Assembly: GCA_002362595.1 (NCBI GenBank)
Contig: DEUO01000048.1
Location: forward strand, 1 to 12,589
DNA: 12,589 nucleotides
Direction of reading: 5' to 3'
DNA from: Caryophanales bacterium UBA3260
GTDB taxonomy: Bacteria > Bacillota_I > Bacilli_A > RF39 > UBA660
Shown here piece by piece: positions 1 through 7,122 of the stretch (its first letter is position 1; each line of letters begins with the position of its first letter). The position numbers and the translations under genes were made by a program. The notes under the pieces were generated by a model that saw only the letters and a list, made by a program, of their open reading frames with translations, was not told where the DNA came from and searched no databases.

Positions 1-393
1 TATAACATAAACATTACTATCTATGTAATAAATTATGGTAAAGTAATAGATTACGAATATAATGTAACTGATAAATATATTAGTATTGTATTAGATAATA
101 GTTTTTATATGAATAATAATTATGATTATATAGATAGTAATGTTTATGTTATATCTTTAGAAAAAGGAATAATATTAGATAATAATGATATATTAAATGA
201 ATTTCAATATAATGAAGATAGAATAAAAAAGTATTTAGAAGAACATATAGATAGTGATGATAAAGATTTTGTAATAATGCAGATAATGAATGAAGGATAT
301 AAGTTATATATTAATGAAGATAATAAGATGGTTATTATTTATAATGAATTATTAAATGATAGTAGTATAAAGAAAGAGTTAGTTATAGAGTAA
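1..393 (+). CDS. 3' part of an unrecognised protein, truncated by the window start
   Basis: The frame is open from base 1 to the TAA at 391-393, giving 130 residues with no stop. The first ATG in this frame is at 109, but it has no Shine-Dalgarno site and the translation upstream continues in the same style, so I read this as the C-terminal part of a longer gene that begins outside the window. The visible part is rich in Asn, Asp, Ile, Tyr and Glu and has no membrane segment, cysteine pattern or motif that I recognise. The upstream stretch (residues 1-36) is strand-like with alternating Ile/Val/Tyr; the C-terminal part looks mixed helix and strand. It converges on the repressor gene at 416 and shares a terminator with it. 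The function is unknown. Confidence 0.6.
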   Translation, partial: YNINITIYVINYGKVIDYEYNVTDKYISIVLDNSFYMNNNYDYIDSNVYVISLEKGIILDNNDILNEFQYNEDRIKKYLEEHIDSDDKDFVIMQIMNEGYKLYINEDNKMVIIYNELLNDSSIKKELVIE

Positions 394-394
394 A

Positions 395-417
395 AAAAAC
401 AAGCATTGCTTGTTTTT
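395..417. terminator. Bidirectional rho-independent terminator
   Basis: The arms AAAACAAGC (396-404) and GCTTGTTTT (408-416) pair around a 3-nt loop. T-runs follow on both strands: TTTTT after the + arm, and the complement of the A8 run at 392-399 on the minus strand. It sits between the stops of two converging genes, so it can serve both. Confidence 0.85.
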
Positions 418-964
418 ATATGAAACTACTTAAGCCACTCATACATATCTTATTAATAAATAATGAGACTGTATTTGGTTCTTCTTGACAATCATTTCTT
501 ATCCATTCTTCAACTATACCAATAGTACCATCGACGATAAAGTTATATATTTTCTCTAAATCATTACGAGTTGCTTTTTTTAGGAGATGTTCCCATTCAT
601 CCATACTTTGGTTATATACCATACCAAGAATTCTTCTTAAGAAAGTATGATCACCGTTTTCGCTTAACAGACGAGCATAGATATCTTTGTGCTCTGATAC
701 TGTTTCAATTATTTTACTAGTATAAGAAATTAAGTAATTTCTTTTGATGTTGATAATATATTCTTTTAGTTCATTGAGTAATGATTCTTCAATTTGTAAT
801 AGTAAATCATCTACATCTTTATAATACTTATAGAAAGTAGTTCTATTGATACTAGCTTCTTTACATAGTTCTAATACTGTGATATTTCTTATTTTCTTAC
901 TCTTTAATAATACTAGTAAAGTGTCTGTTAATTTTTTCTTTGTATTAACAATTCTTTTATCCAT
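416..964 (-). CDS. TetR/AcrR-family transcriptional regulator
   Basis: This is a 182-residue, one-component DNA-binding regulator, a typical TetR length. The N-terminal helix-turn-helix lies at about residues 29-48 (ITVLELCKEASINRTTFYKY), matching the family pattern in which a TFY-Y recognition helix is followed by a helix starting near KDVDDLL. The rest (about 60-182) is the all-helical ligand-binding and dimerisation part, which diverges too much for me to name the ligand. The ATG start is supported by the site AAGGTG five bases upstream on the minus strand. The gene is transcribed divergently from the FucO-like dehydrogenase at 1096, the usual arrangement for a local repressor, and a perfect palindrome lies in the dehydrogenase promoter. 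I infer that it represses the dehydrogenase, possibly in response to an aldehyde or other toxic small molecule. The family call is firm; the target and ligand are inference. Confidence 0.88.
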   Translation of the reverse strand: MDKRIVNTKKKLTDTLLVLLKSKKIRNITVLELCKEASINRTTFYKYYKDVDDLLLQIEESLLNELKEYIINIKRNYLISYTSKIIETVSEHKDIYARLLSENGDHTFLRRILGMVYNQSMDEWEHLLKKATRNDLEKIYNFIVDGTIGIVEEWIRNDCQEEPNTVSLFINKICMSGLSSFI

Positions 965-987
965 ATTATCACCTTTTACCTATTTAA

Positions 988-1016
988 ATTATATAATAAG
1001 TTAAATAATAAATCAA
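988..1016 (-). promoter_or_regulatory. Sigma-A-type promoter of the TetR-family gene
   Basis: Read on the minus strand, TTGATT (1016-1011) and TATAAT (993-988) are separated by exactly 17 bases. The -10 box lies about 23 bases before the ATG. Near-consensus boxes with ideal spacing make this one of the better promoters in the window. Confidence 0.7.
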
Positions 1017-1041
1017 CATAATGTTTATTATAAAAAAATAA

Positions 1042-1070
1042 TTTAAGATAAGTATCTTTTATGGTATAAT
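1042..1070 (+). promoter_or_regulatory. Promoter of the FucO-like dehydrogenase gene
   Basis: A consensus TATAAT at 1065-1070 is preceded by TGG, forming an extended -10 element. The matching -35 region at 17-bp spacing is weak (TTTAAG, 1042-1047). A weak -35 with an extended -10 suits a promoter controlled by a repressor that binds between the boxes. Confidence 0.65.
1045..1058. promoter_or_regulatory. Candidate TetR operator: 14-bp perfect inverted repeat
   Basis: AAGATA (1045-1050) and TATCTT (1053-1058) are exact reverse complements separated by AG. The palindrome overlaps the -35 region and spacer of the dehydrogenase promoter, where a bound dimer would block RNA polymerase. Size and placement are typical of TetR-family operators. 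AT-rich intergenic DNA produces chance palindromes, so confidence is moderate. Confidence 0.5.
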
Positions 1071-1095
1071 AATTTATAGTATATGGAGGCTTAAT

Positions 1096-2244
1096 ATGAC
1101 AAATAGAATATTATTAAATGGAACATCTTATTTTGGTTGGGGTGCAAGAGAAGTTTTGGTTGATGAAATTCAAAAAAGAGAGTTTAAGAGAATTTTACTT
1201 GTTACTGATGAGACTTTGTTAAGTGTAGGTGTTACAAAGAAGGTTTCTAATGTATTAGATAAAGCAGAAATAAGTTATGATGTATTTAGTGAAATTAAAC
1301 CTAATCCAACTATTAGTAATGTTAATAGAGGTCTTAAAATTGCTAGAAAATACCATTGTGATTGTATTGTTGCTGTAGGTGGAGGTTCTGTTATTGATTG
1401 TGCAAAAGCAATTGGTATTGTTTTAAAGAATCCTGAATTTAAAGATATTAAGAGCCTTGTAGGTGTAGCTGATACTAAGAATAATTCACTACCTATTATT
1501 GCTCTTCCTACAACGGCAGGAACAGCAGCTGAAGTTACTATGAATTATGTTATTACAGATGAAGAAGCTGTTACTAAATTGGTATGTGTTGATCCTCATG
1601 ATATACCTATTGTAGCAATTGTTGATACAGAATTAATGTCAGGTATGCCTGCTGGAACCGCTGCTGCTACAGGAATGGATGCGCTTACTCATGCAATAGA
1701 GTGTTATTTAACAAAAGGGGCATGGGAAATGTCTGATATGTTTGCATTAAAAGCTATGGAATTAATTCATGATAATATTGAAAGTGCTGTTGCCAAAAAT
1801 AAAAAGGCGATGGATAAAATGGCTCTTGCTCAATATATTGCTGGTATGGGATTTAGTAATGTGGGTTTAGGAATAGTTCATTCTATGGCTCATCAACTAG
1901 GAGCTTTATATGATACACCACATGGAGTTGCTAATGCATTATTATTGCCATATGTGTTAGAATTTAATGGAAAAGAATGCGCTAAAAGGTTTAGAGATAT
2001 AGCTAAAGCATTTAAATTAGATGTAGATGGATTAAAAGATAGTGATGTTGTTACAAAAGTAGTTGAAGAGATTAGAAAGTTAAATAGAAAATTAAATATA
2101 CCACAACATATAAAAGATGTAGGTGGTAAAGAAGAAGATATACCAGTATTAGCACAAAAGGCTTTAGCAGATCCTTGTACTGGTGGTAATCCAAGAAGTA
2201 TGACGTTAAATCAGTTTGTAGAATTATTTAAAAAAGCCTTTTAA
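1096..2244 (+). CDS. fucO: Iron-containing alcohol dehydrogenase, lactaldehyde reductase (FucO) type
   Basis: At 382 residues it has the length of E. coli FucO and resembles it along its whole length, as I recall that sequence. FucO reduces L-lactaldehyde to L-1,2-propanediol with NADH, in the cytoplasm. Visible motifs are the dinucleotide-binding GGGSVID (95-101), PTTAGTAAEVT (138-148), CVDPHDIP (164-171), and the metal ligands Asp195, His199 (GMDALTHAIE), His262 and His276 (TPHGVAN). The C-terminal CTGGNPR is also FucO-like. The ATG is preceded by GGAGG at six-base spacing. The gene stands alone between its own promoter and a terminator and is divergent from a TetR-family regulator. No fucose or rhamnose catabolic gene is visible, so the true substrate could be another short-chain aldehyde or diol. 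Family certain; exact substrate inferred. Confidence 0.92.
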   Translation: MTNRILLNGTSYFGWGAREVLVDEIQKREFKRILLVTDETLLSVGVTKKVSNVLDKAEISYDVFSEIKPNPTISNVNRGLKIARKYHCDCIVAVGGGSVIDCAKAIGIVLKNPEFKDIKSLVGVADTKNNSLPIIALPTTAGTAAEVTMNYVITDEEAVTKLVCVDPHDIPIVAIVDTELMSGMPAGTAAATGMDALTHAIECYLTKGAWEMSDMFALKAMELIHDNIESAVAKNKKAMDKMALAQYIAGMGFSNVGLGIVHSMAHQLGALYDTPHGVANALLLPYVLEFNGKECAKRFRDIAKAFKLDVDGLKDSDVVTKVVEEIRKLNRKLNIPQHIKDVGGKEEDIPVLAQKALADPCTGGNPRSMTLNQFVELFKKAF

Positions 2245-2269
2245 AGATGTTTACAATACATCTTTTTTT
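2243..2269 (+). terminator. Rho-independent terminator after the dehydrogenase
   Basis: AAAGATGT (2243-2250) pairs with ACATCTTT (2258-2265) around a 7-nt loop, and the T-run continues to 2269. The stem begins inside the TAA stop codon. The next gene starts only 18 bases after the T-run. Confidence 0.8.
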
Positions 2270-2286
2270 GATATGGGGTGAATAGA

Positions 2287-3993
2287 TTGAATATAAATGA
2301 AATAATAAATGATATTGTAAGTAGAGTAGATAATAGTTGGTCAGTACTTAGTAAAGTTAGATTTGCATATGTAGAGTTAGGTAAATATTTACAAAAGAAT
2401 ACAGATTTTTTCTTTTCAGTAGATAATAAGTTGCAAGGTAATAATTTAAGTTTTGAAGAAATAGAGAAAATATATAATGAAGATGTAGTATTATCTACTT
2501 CTGTAATATGTAAATCATCTAGTGTATTATTAAAGACTATATTAGATAGATTAGGTATAGAAAGTAAATTAGTTAAATCGATGAATAATAGTATTCCTTA
2601 TGAAGATAATGGAAATAAAATAGATATTTATCATTGGTTTTTAGCGGTAAAAGATAGTGATGGAGAATATTTCTTTTGTACTTTATCTTCTGATTTACCT
2701 TATGTACAAATGGATATGGAAACTAAACATTTTGGTACACATATACCATATAAAAAGAAATTATCTGATGGTACATTACAACAAGTATATGAAGGAGAAG
2801 AAATACATAATAAAGTAATAGGAACAGATGAATTAAGAAAAGTAGATGAAGAAATAGGTTATGTTAAAGAGTACTATATGTATGATAGACAATCTAGAAG
2901 TAGCAAAGATTTTAATCTGCATTATGCTAATGCTTCTTATTATATGCTTAGAGATGCTGTGAAAGCTAATAAGTTGTTTTATGAATTGGAATTACAGAAT
3001 ACTGATTTTATTAGGGGTTCATATTCTTTTGTAGGAGAAAATGGAAGACAAATATCTTTTTATGATCAAAATGTAAATTCATTAAGCGTGGGAGATTGGC
3101 AGATCTGGATAAAGAATATATGTAGACATGTAGAAAAAAAGATATGGGATATTATAGGGTATCAGTTATATCCTATACCTCCTTTAGACAATCCTAATTG
3201 GAATTACGAGGCATGGTTATTTAGTTTATCTTGTATGATTGAAGATGAAATATATAATAGATTAGATGTAAAAAGTGGAGCAGATTATCATAATGTAAGA
3301 ATTGATGTAACTGATTTTAGTTATAATAAATGGTCAAAGAAAGTTAAAAGTAATTTTATATATGATAGAGATTATGAATTTGAAAATATTATTATGTTAT
3401 TAGATAAGTTAAATGCTCTTGTAAATTATATAAATGGGAAGAATAAGAATGGTAATTTAAGTTCTTTATTTAGTAGTTTAAGCTATCATTTTATTAATCC
3501 TAATCATTTATATATAAATAATATTTTAGATTCTGGTAAGCTATCTAACGATTATATCGCTAATAAGTTTAATTTAATGTTTAGTAGAGTGTTTAGTTGT
3601 AATGATACGATAACACAGTTTAATCGTATGTCTTATAGTGAACAAGTTGTTATATTAAAAGAGGTATTAGGTATTATATTTCCAGAAATAACTGTTGCTA
3701 ATTCAGGAATGATTGCCGAGTATGACCATAAATTTAGTCCTGTTTTAAATAGAATACAATTATTTCCTATAAAGAATAATACTAATGGTGAATATGCAAT
3801 GGTATTTGCGATATTAGGTGAACCTGATAAAGAAGAAAATGAATATTATTTCTTTTATGATTTGAAGACAAATGAATTTAAAGTATGTGATATATTAGGT
3901 GTATATCAGAACTATACAATAGTAAGTAATAGAATGAAGAATAAATTTAGTGTAGAAGATTTAGAAAATTTAGAAAGTCAAAGAAAAAGATAA
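2287..3993 (+). CDS. Large protein with a transglutaminase-like (papain-fold) N-terminal domain
   Basis: I place the start at the TTG at 2287, giving 568 residues, because GGGGTGA (2275-2281) lies five bases upstream and matches the GGTGA-type sites of neighbouring genes. The alternative GTG at 2278 lies inside that site. Residues about 20-150 resemble transglutaminase-like cysteine enzymes: a Cys at the head of a helix (VICKSSSVLLKTILDRLGI, Cys75), a His in a strand (IYHWFLAV, His116), and an Asp shortly after (SSDLPYVQ, Asp136) as a possible third triad member. The remaining ~430 residues are mixed helix and strand, rich in Tyr, Asn and Lys, with aromatic patches and no motif I recognise. 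There is no signal peptide or membrane segment, so it is probably cytoplasmic or exported by a non-Sec route. Protease, amidase, transamidase or an inactive fold are all possible. The catalytic assignment is inference from pattern alone. Confidence 0.6.
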   Translation: MNINEIINDIVSRVDNSWSVLSKVRFAYVELGKYLQKNTDFFFSVDNKLQGNNLSFEEIEKIYNEDVVLSTSVICKSSSVLLKTILDRLGIESKLVKSMNNSIPYEDNGNKIDIYHWFLAVKDSDGEYFFCTLSSDLPYVQMDMETKHFGTHIPYKKKLSDGTLQQVYEGEEIHNKVIGTDELRKVDEEIGYVKEYYMYDRQSRSSKDFNLHYANASYYMLRDAVKANKLFYELELQNTDFIRGSYSFVGENGRQISFYDQNVNSLSVGDWQIWIKNICRHVEKKIWDIIGYQLYPIPPLDNPNWNYEAWLFSLSCMIEDEIYNRLDVKSGADYHNVRIDVTDFSYNKWSKKVKSNFIYDRDYEFENIIMLLDKLNALVNYINGKNKNGNLSSLFSSLSYHFINPNHLYINNILDSGKLSNDYIANKFNLMFSRVFSCNDTITQFNRMSYSEQVVILKEVLGIIFPEITVANSGMIAEYDHKFSPVLNRIQLFPIKNNTNGEYAMVFAILGEPDKEENEYYFFYDLKTNEFKVCDILGVYQNYTIVSNRMKNKFSVEDLENLESQRKR

Positions 3994-4013
3994 AATTGCT
4001 TTTATCTTTTTTT
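3984..4013. terminator. Bidirectional rho-independent terminator
   Basis: A 12-bp stem (3984-3995 with 4000-4011) encloses a 4-nt loop, TTGC, with a T-run on the + strand and the complement of an A-run on the minus strand. The stem contains the stop codons of both converging genes (TAA at 3991-3993; TTA read on the minus strand at 4002-4004). Confidence 0.8.
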
Positions 4014-4343
4014 GTTTCTTGGAAATGGTGGAATATATTTTTTAACTTTTAATGGTTCTTTAAATCGTTCACTTTTAATAGATGGTCTTATGGCTTGTGA
4101 TAGTTGAGTTATAAATAAAGAGTAATCTTCACTATCCATGTTAATACGAGCAATATTCTTACTATGATCTTGTAATAAATCAATAGCATGATTGATTCTT
4201 CTAATTCTAGGTATAGCTGCTTCATCTTCTTCTAATAAATAATAATTAAATTGAGTAGTATCTTGTCTTGTAGAATAAAAGAATGATTTTTTACCATTAG
4301 GATTCTGTATACTATATACAGATGTAATATTTGGTTTATTCAT
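4002..4343 (-). CDS. Small conserved-looking protein of unknown function
   Basis: It has 113 residues from the ATG at 4343, which has GAGGTG six bases upstream on the minus strand. An in-frame GTG at 4352 falls inside that ribosome binding site and is unlikely to be the start. The protein is hydrophilic, with no signal peptide and no membrane segment. The N-terminal half (about 5-50) looks strand-rich with many Tyr, Phe and Gln. The middle (about 44-85) looks helical (RIRRINHAIDLLQDH, DYSLFITQLSQAI). The tail is basic and Pro-rich (KKYIPPFPRNKKR) and could contact nucleic acid or a partner. A near-consensus promoter and a terminator bracket it, supporting a real monocistronic gene. I do not recognise the family. 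Confidence 0.65.
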   Translation of the reverse strand: MNKPNITSVYSIQNPNGKKSFFYSTRQDTTQFNYYLLEEDEAAIPRIRRINHAIDLLQDHSKNIARINMDSEDYSLFITQLSQAIRPSIKSERFKEPLKVKKYIPPFPRNKKR

Positions 4344-4364
4344 AAATGCCACCTCGCGGTAAAG

Positions 4365-4393
4365 ATTATATAATATTGTAAAAAAATAGTCAA
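4365..4393 (-). promoter_or_regulatory. Promoter of the small unknown gene
   Basis: On the minus strand, TTGACT (4393-4388) and TATAAT (4370-4365) are separated by 17 bases. This is close to the sigma-A consensus and lies 21 bases before the ATG at 4343. It is back-to-back with the htpG promoter. Confidence 0.75.
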
Positions 4394-4423
4394 TTTTTAC
4401 AAATTATTAAAAAATATAAAAAA

Positions 4424-4450
4424 TTGGCACTTTGTGTTGACAAGTGCTAA
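4424..4450. promoter_or_regulatory. CIRCE operator (HrcA binding site) upstream of htpG
   Basis: TTGGCACTT (4424-4432), nine bases, then AAGTGCTAA (4442-4450). This is the 9-N9-9 layout of CIRCE (consensus TTAGCACTC-N9-GAGTGCTAA), with one mismatch in the outer part of the left arm and one at each inner arm end. It overlaps the -35 box of the htpG promoter (TTGACA, 4437-4442), so bound HrcA would exclude RNA polymerase. hrcA itself is not in the window. Confidence 0.88.
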
Positions 4451-4466
4451 TTTATAGTGATATTAT
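4437..4466 (+). promoter_or_regulatory. Sigma-A promoter of htpG
   Basis: Consensus TTGACA (4437-4442), an 18-bp spacer, and TATTAT (4461-4466) preceded by TGA, an extended -10. Transcription should begin near 4473, leaving a leader of about 16-22 bases. This rules out the in-frame upstream ATG codon at 4444, which would lie inside the promoter. Confidence 0.8.
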
Positions 4467-4488
4467 TTCTTTATCAAGAGAAAGAAAG

Positions 4489-6369
4489 ATGGTTATGAAG
4501 AAAAAACAATTTAAAACAGAATCTAAAAAAATATTAGATTTAATGATTAATTCAGTATATACGAATAGAGAAATATTTTTAAGAGAATTGATATCTAATG
4601 CTAGTGATGCAATAGATAAATTATATTATAAGTCATTAACTGATAGAAAAGTTAAGCTAGATAAAGATGATTTTTGCATAAGAATAGATTTAGATAAAGA
4701 AGGAAGAACAATAAAGATTACTGATAATGGTATTGGTATGACAGAAGAAGAGTTAGATGAAAACTTAGGTATTATTGCTAAGAGTGGATCTTCTTTATTT
4801 AAAGAAATGAACGAAAAAAATAAAGATATAAATATAATTGGTCAATTTGGTGTTGGATTTTATTCAGCATTTATGGTTGCTAAAGAAATAAAAGTATTAT
4901 CTAAAGCATTTGGTAGTGAAGAAGCTTATCTATGGGTTAGTGATGGATTAGATGGTTATTCTATTACTAAGAGTAATAAAGAAAATGCAGGAACTGAAAT
5001 TACTTTATATTTAAAAGATAATACAGATACAGAAACTTATGATGAATTCTTAGAAAAAAGAAGAATAGAAGGTATAGTAAAAAAATATTCTGATTATGTT
5101 AAGTATCCTATTATAATGAAGGTTGAAGAAACTATTAGTGATAAAGATGAAAAAGATAAAACGGAAATAGTAGATAAGACTTTAAATAGTATGATTCCTA
5201 TATGGAAGAGAAATGATAGTGAAGTAACTGAGGAAGAATATAATTCTTATTATTCTGATAAATTTTTTGATTATGAAGCTCCTATTAAAACTATTCATAG
5301 TAGAATAGAAGGTCAAATAGCTTATGATTCATTGTTATTTATACCTTCTCATGCACCATATGATTACTATACTAAAGAGTATGAAAAAGGATTACAACTA
5401 TATTCTAATGGTGTATTAATAATGGATAAGTGTAGTGATTTATTACCTGATTATTTTAGCTTTGTTAAAGGTTTAGTTGATAGTGAAGATATATCTCTTA
5501 ATATATCTAGAGAAGTATTACAACAAGATAGACAATTAAGGGTTATTTCTAAGAGTATAGAAAAGAAGATTAAGACTACATTAGAGGAATTATTAGAAAA
5601 TGATAGAGAGAAATATGAGAAATTCTTTGATGCATTTGGAATGCAATTAAAATATGGTATTTATAGCTCTTATGGTATGAATAATGATTCTTTAAAAGAT
5701 TTATTAATGTTTTATAGTTCTAAAGATAAAAAACGCGTAACTTTAAAAGAATATATATCTAATATGAAGGAAGGACAAGATAAGATATATTATGCTTGTG
5801 GGGAATCTTTAGATAAGATAGATATGCTTCCTAATGTTGAAAGATTTAAGGAAAAAGAATATGAAGTATTATATTTAGTTGATTATGTTGATGAATTTAC
5901 TGTTCAAGCATTAATGGAATATGAAGGCAAAAAGTTTGCTAATGTTGCAAGTGAAGATGTTTCTTTAGATAGTCCTGAAGAAAAGGAACAATTAGAAAAG
6001 AAGAATGAAGAAGCTAAAGATATGTTTGCTTTAATGAAAGAAGCTTTAAGTGATGTTAAGAGCGTTAAATTTACTAATAAATTAAAGAATCATCCAGTAT
6101 GTTTAAGTACAGAAGGTGCAATATCACTTGAGATGCAAAAGATAATGAATTCAATGCCTACTGGAGAAGATGTTAAAGCAGATATAGTATTAGAAATAAA
6201 TGAAAATCATCCTATTGCTGAAAAGTTAAAAGATTTATATGAACATGATAAAGAAAAACTTACTGATTATACAAAGATTTTATATAATCAAGCAAGATTA
6301 ATAGAGGGACTTAGTGTAGAAAATCCTACTGAATTAACTAATTTAATATGTGATATGATGAGTAAGTAG
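4489..6369 (+). CDS. htpG: HtpG, bacterial Hsp90 chaperone
   Basis: It has 626 residues from the ATG at 4489, matching the usual HtpG length of about 620-630. HtpG is a cytosolic homodimeric ATP-dependent chaperone. The GHKL ATPase domain shows the family motifs in order: YTNREIFLRELISNASDA (24-41, catalytic Glu and Mg-binding Asn), DNGIGM and GQFGVGFYS. The middle domain follows, with the DLLPDYFSFVKGLVDSEDIS and LNISREVLQQDR signatures near the centre, then the C-terminal dimerisation domain. There is no cytosolic-eukaryote MEEVD tail, as expected. The ribosome site is purine-rich but weak (GAGAAAGAAAG); the ATG at 4495 is an alternative start and would lose two residues. The gene is monocistronic, with its own promoter under a CIRCE operator and a strong terminator, so HrcA-dependent heat induction is expected. 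Confidence 0.97.
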   Translation: MVMKKKQFKTESKKILDLMINSVYTNREIFLRELISNASDAIDKLYYKSLTDRKVKLDKDDFCIRIDLDKEGRTIKITDNGIGMTEEELDENLGIIAKSGSSLFKEMNEKNKDINIIGQFGVGFYSAFMVAKEIKVLSKAFGSEEAYLWVSDGLDGYSITKSNKENAGTEITLYLKDNTDTETYDEFLEKRRIEGIVKKYSDYVKYPIIMKVEETISDKDEKDKTEIVDKTLNSMIPIWKRNDSEVTEEEYNSYYSDKFFDYEAPIKTIHSRIEGQIAYDSLLFIPSHAPYDYYTKEYEKGLQLYSNGVLIMDKCSDLLPDYFSFVKGLVDSEDISLNISREVLQQDRQLRVISKSIEKKIKTTLEELLENDREKYEKFFDAFGMQLKYGIYSSYGMNNDSLKDLLMFYSSKDKKRVTLKEYISNMKEGQDKIYYACGESLDKIDMLPNVERFKEKEYEVLYLVDYVDEFTVQALMEYEGKKFANVASEDVSLDSPEEKEQLEKKNEEAKDMFALMKEALSDVKSVKFTNKLKNHPVCLSTEGAISLEMQKIMNSMPTGEDVKADIVLEINENHPIAEKLKDLYEHDKEKLTDYTKILYNQARLIEGLSVENPTELTNLICDMMSK

Positions 6370-6390
6370 TATAGAGATATACTACTTTTT
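6364..6390 (+). terminator. Rho-independent terminator of htpG
   Basis: AAGTAGTATA (6364-6373) pairs perfectly with TATACTACTT (6378-6387) around the tetraloop GAGA, and Ts continue to 6390. The stem includes the TAG stop codon of htpG. Confidence 0.9.
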
Positions 6391-6479
6391 ATGTGGATAT
6401 TTAGACATACTACATTATCGATTGGTTTTCTGAGTTAAGGGAAGTGTTAATTGATAGTAGAGAGAATGTATAAATTTTC

Positions 6480-6508
6480 TTTAGTTAATTAAGATATTGT
6501 GTTAAAAT
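6480..6508 (+). promoter_or_regulatory. Probable promoter of the deformylase-ybaK unit
   Basis: TAAAAT at 6503-6508 is preceded by TGT, an extended -10. The -35 region at 17-bp spacing is weak (TTTAGT, 6480-6485). The rest of the 162-base gap after htpG (6391-6479) shows no gene, hairpin or repeat that I can support. Confidence 0.5.
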
Positions 6509-6531
6509 ACGTTTAAGAATGAGGTGTAATT

Positions 6532-7122
6532 ATGCGCGAAGCTAAAACTATAGAGAATGATATGGAATGGTTAAGACAAATTAGTAAAGAAGTTGATATT
6601 AAAAATGATGATTTAACTGAAGATATTAAAATACTTGGAGATTATTGTGCTAAAGGTGGAGTATTTGCTATGGCAGCTATTCAGTTAGGTATAAATAAAA
6701 GAATAATTTATTTAAAGAATACTGATCTTTCTAAAGTAGAAGATGATAGTTGGGATGAAAAAACCATTTTAATAAATCCTATTATAAAAAAGAGAGAAGG
6801 ATTAACACAGTATTGGGAAGCTTGTGCAAGTTGTTTGGATAATACTGGTTTAGTTTTAAGACCTTATAAAATTATATTTGATTATTATGACTTAGATGGT
6901 AAGAAACATCAAAAGACATTTAAAGGATTTCCTTCAACAGTTCTTTCACACGAATATGATCATTTAAATGGGGTTTTACATATGGATAAAGCTATTTCAT
7001 TAAAACATATGACTGTTGAAGAGAGAAAAGAATTTAGAAAAACGCACGGATATGAAGTATTTAGTGAAACTGGTGACTTTGAAGAATTGGAAAAAGAATA
7101 TGTCAAAAAAAATAAAAACTAA
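6532..7122 (+). CDS. def: Peptide deformylase, divergent motif version
   Basis: Peptide deformylase removes the formyl group from the initiator methionine of nascent proteins. The 196-residue protein contains the metal-binding HEYDHLNG (140-147; His140, Glu141, His144). The motif I position reads VFAMAAIQLG instead of GxGLAAxQ but keeps Gln51. The motif II position reads EACASC instead of EGCLS but keeps the metal-ligand Cys98. So all three metal ligands, Gln51 and the general base are present, while the glycine and leucine positions around them have changed. The C-terminal tail (about 155-196) is charged and helical. The ATG is preceded by GAGGTG at five-base spacing. Its last 23 bases overlap the ybaK-type gene, so the two are probably translationally coupled. 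It could be a second, specialised deformylase rather than the main housekeeping enzyme; substrate use cannot be read from the sequence. Confidence 0.88.
   Translation: MREAKTIENDMEWLRQISKEVDIKNDDLTEDIKILGDYCAKGGVFAMAAIQLGINKRIIYLKNTDLSKVEDDSWDEKTILINPIIKKREGLTQYWEACASCLDNTGLVLRPYKIIFDYYDLDGKKHQKTFKGFPSTVLSHEYDHLNGVLHMDKAISLKHMTVEERKEFRKTHGYEVFSETGDFEELEKEYVKKNKN

Noticed and set aside
965..1044. Short AT-only inverted repeats such as ATAAT-GTTT-ATTAT near 1018-1031
   Set aside because: Arms of five A/T bases are expected by chance in DNA this AT-rich.
4444..4488. Longer htpG N-terminus from ATG 4444
   Set aside because: This ATG lies between the -35 and -10 boxes, upstream of the expected transcript start, and the extra residues are not HtpG-like.
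6391..6479. Small gene or structured RNA in the htpG-deformylase gap
   Set aside because: No open frame with a ribosome site, no strong hairpin and no riboswitch or T-box feature was seen.
7016..7099. N-terminal extension of the ybaK-type gene to an upstream ATG
   Set aside because: The extra residues are an out-of-frame reading of the deformylase C-terminus; family members begin at about the KTNAMR segment, matching ATG 7100.
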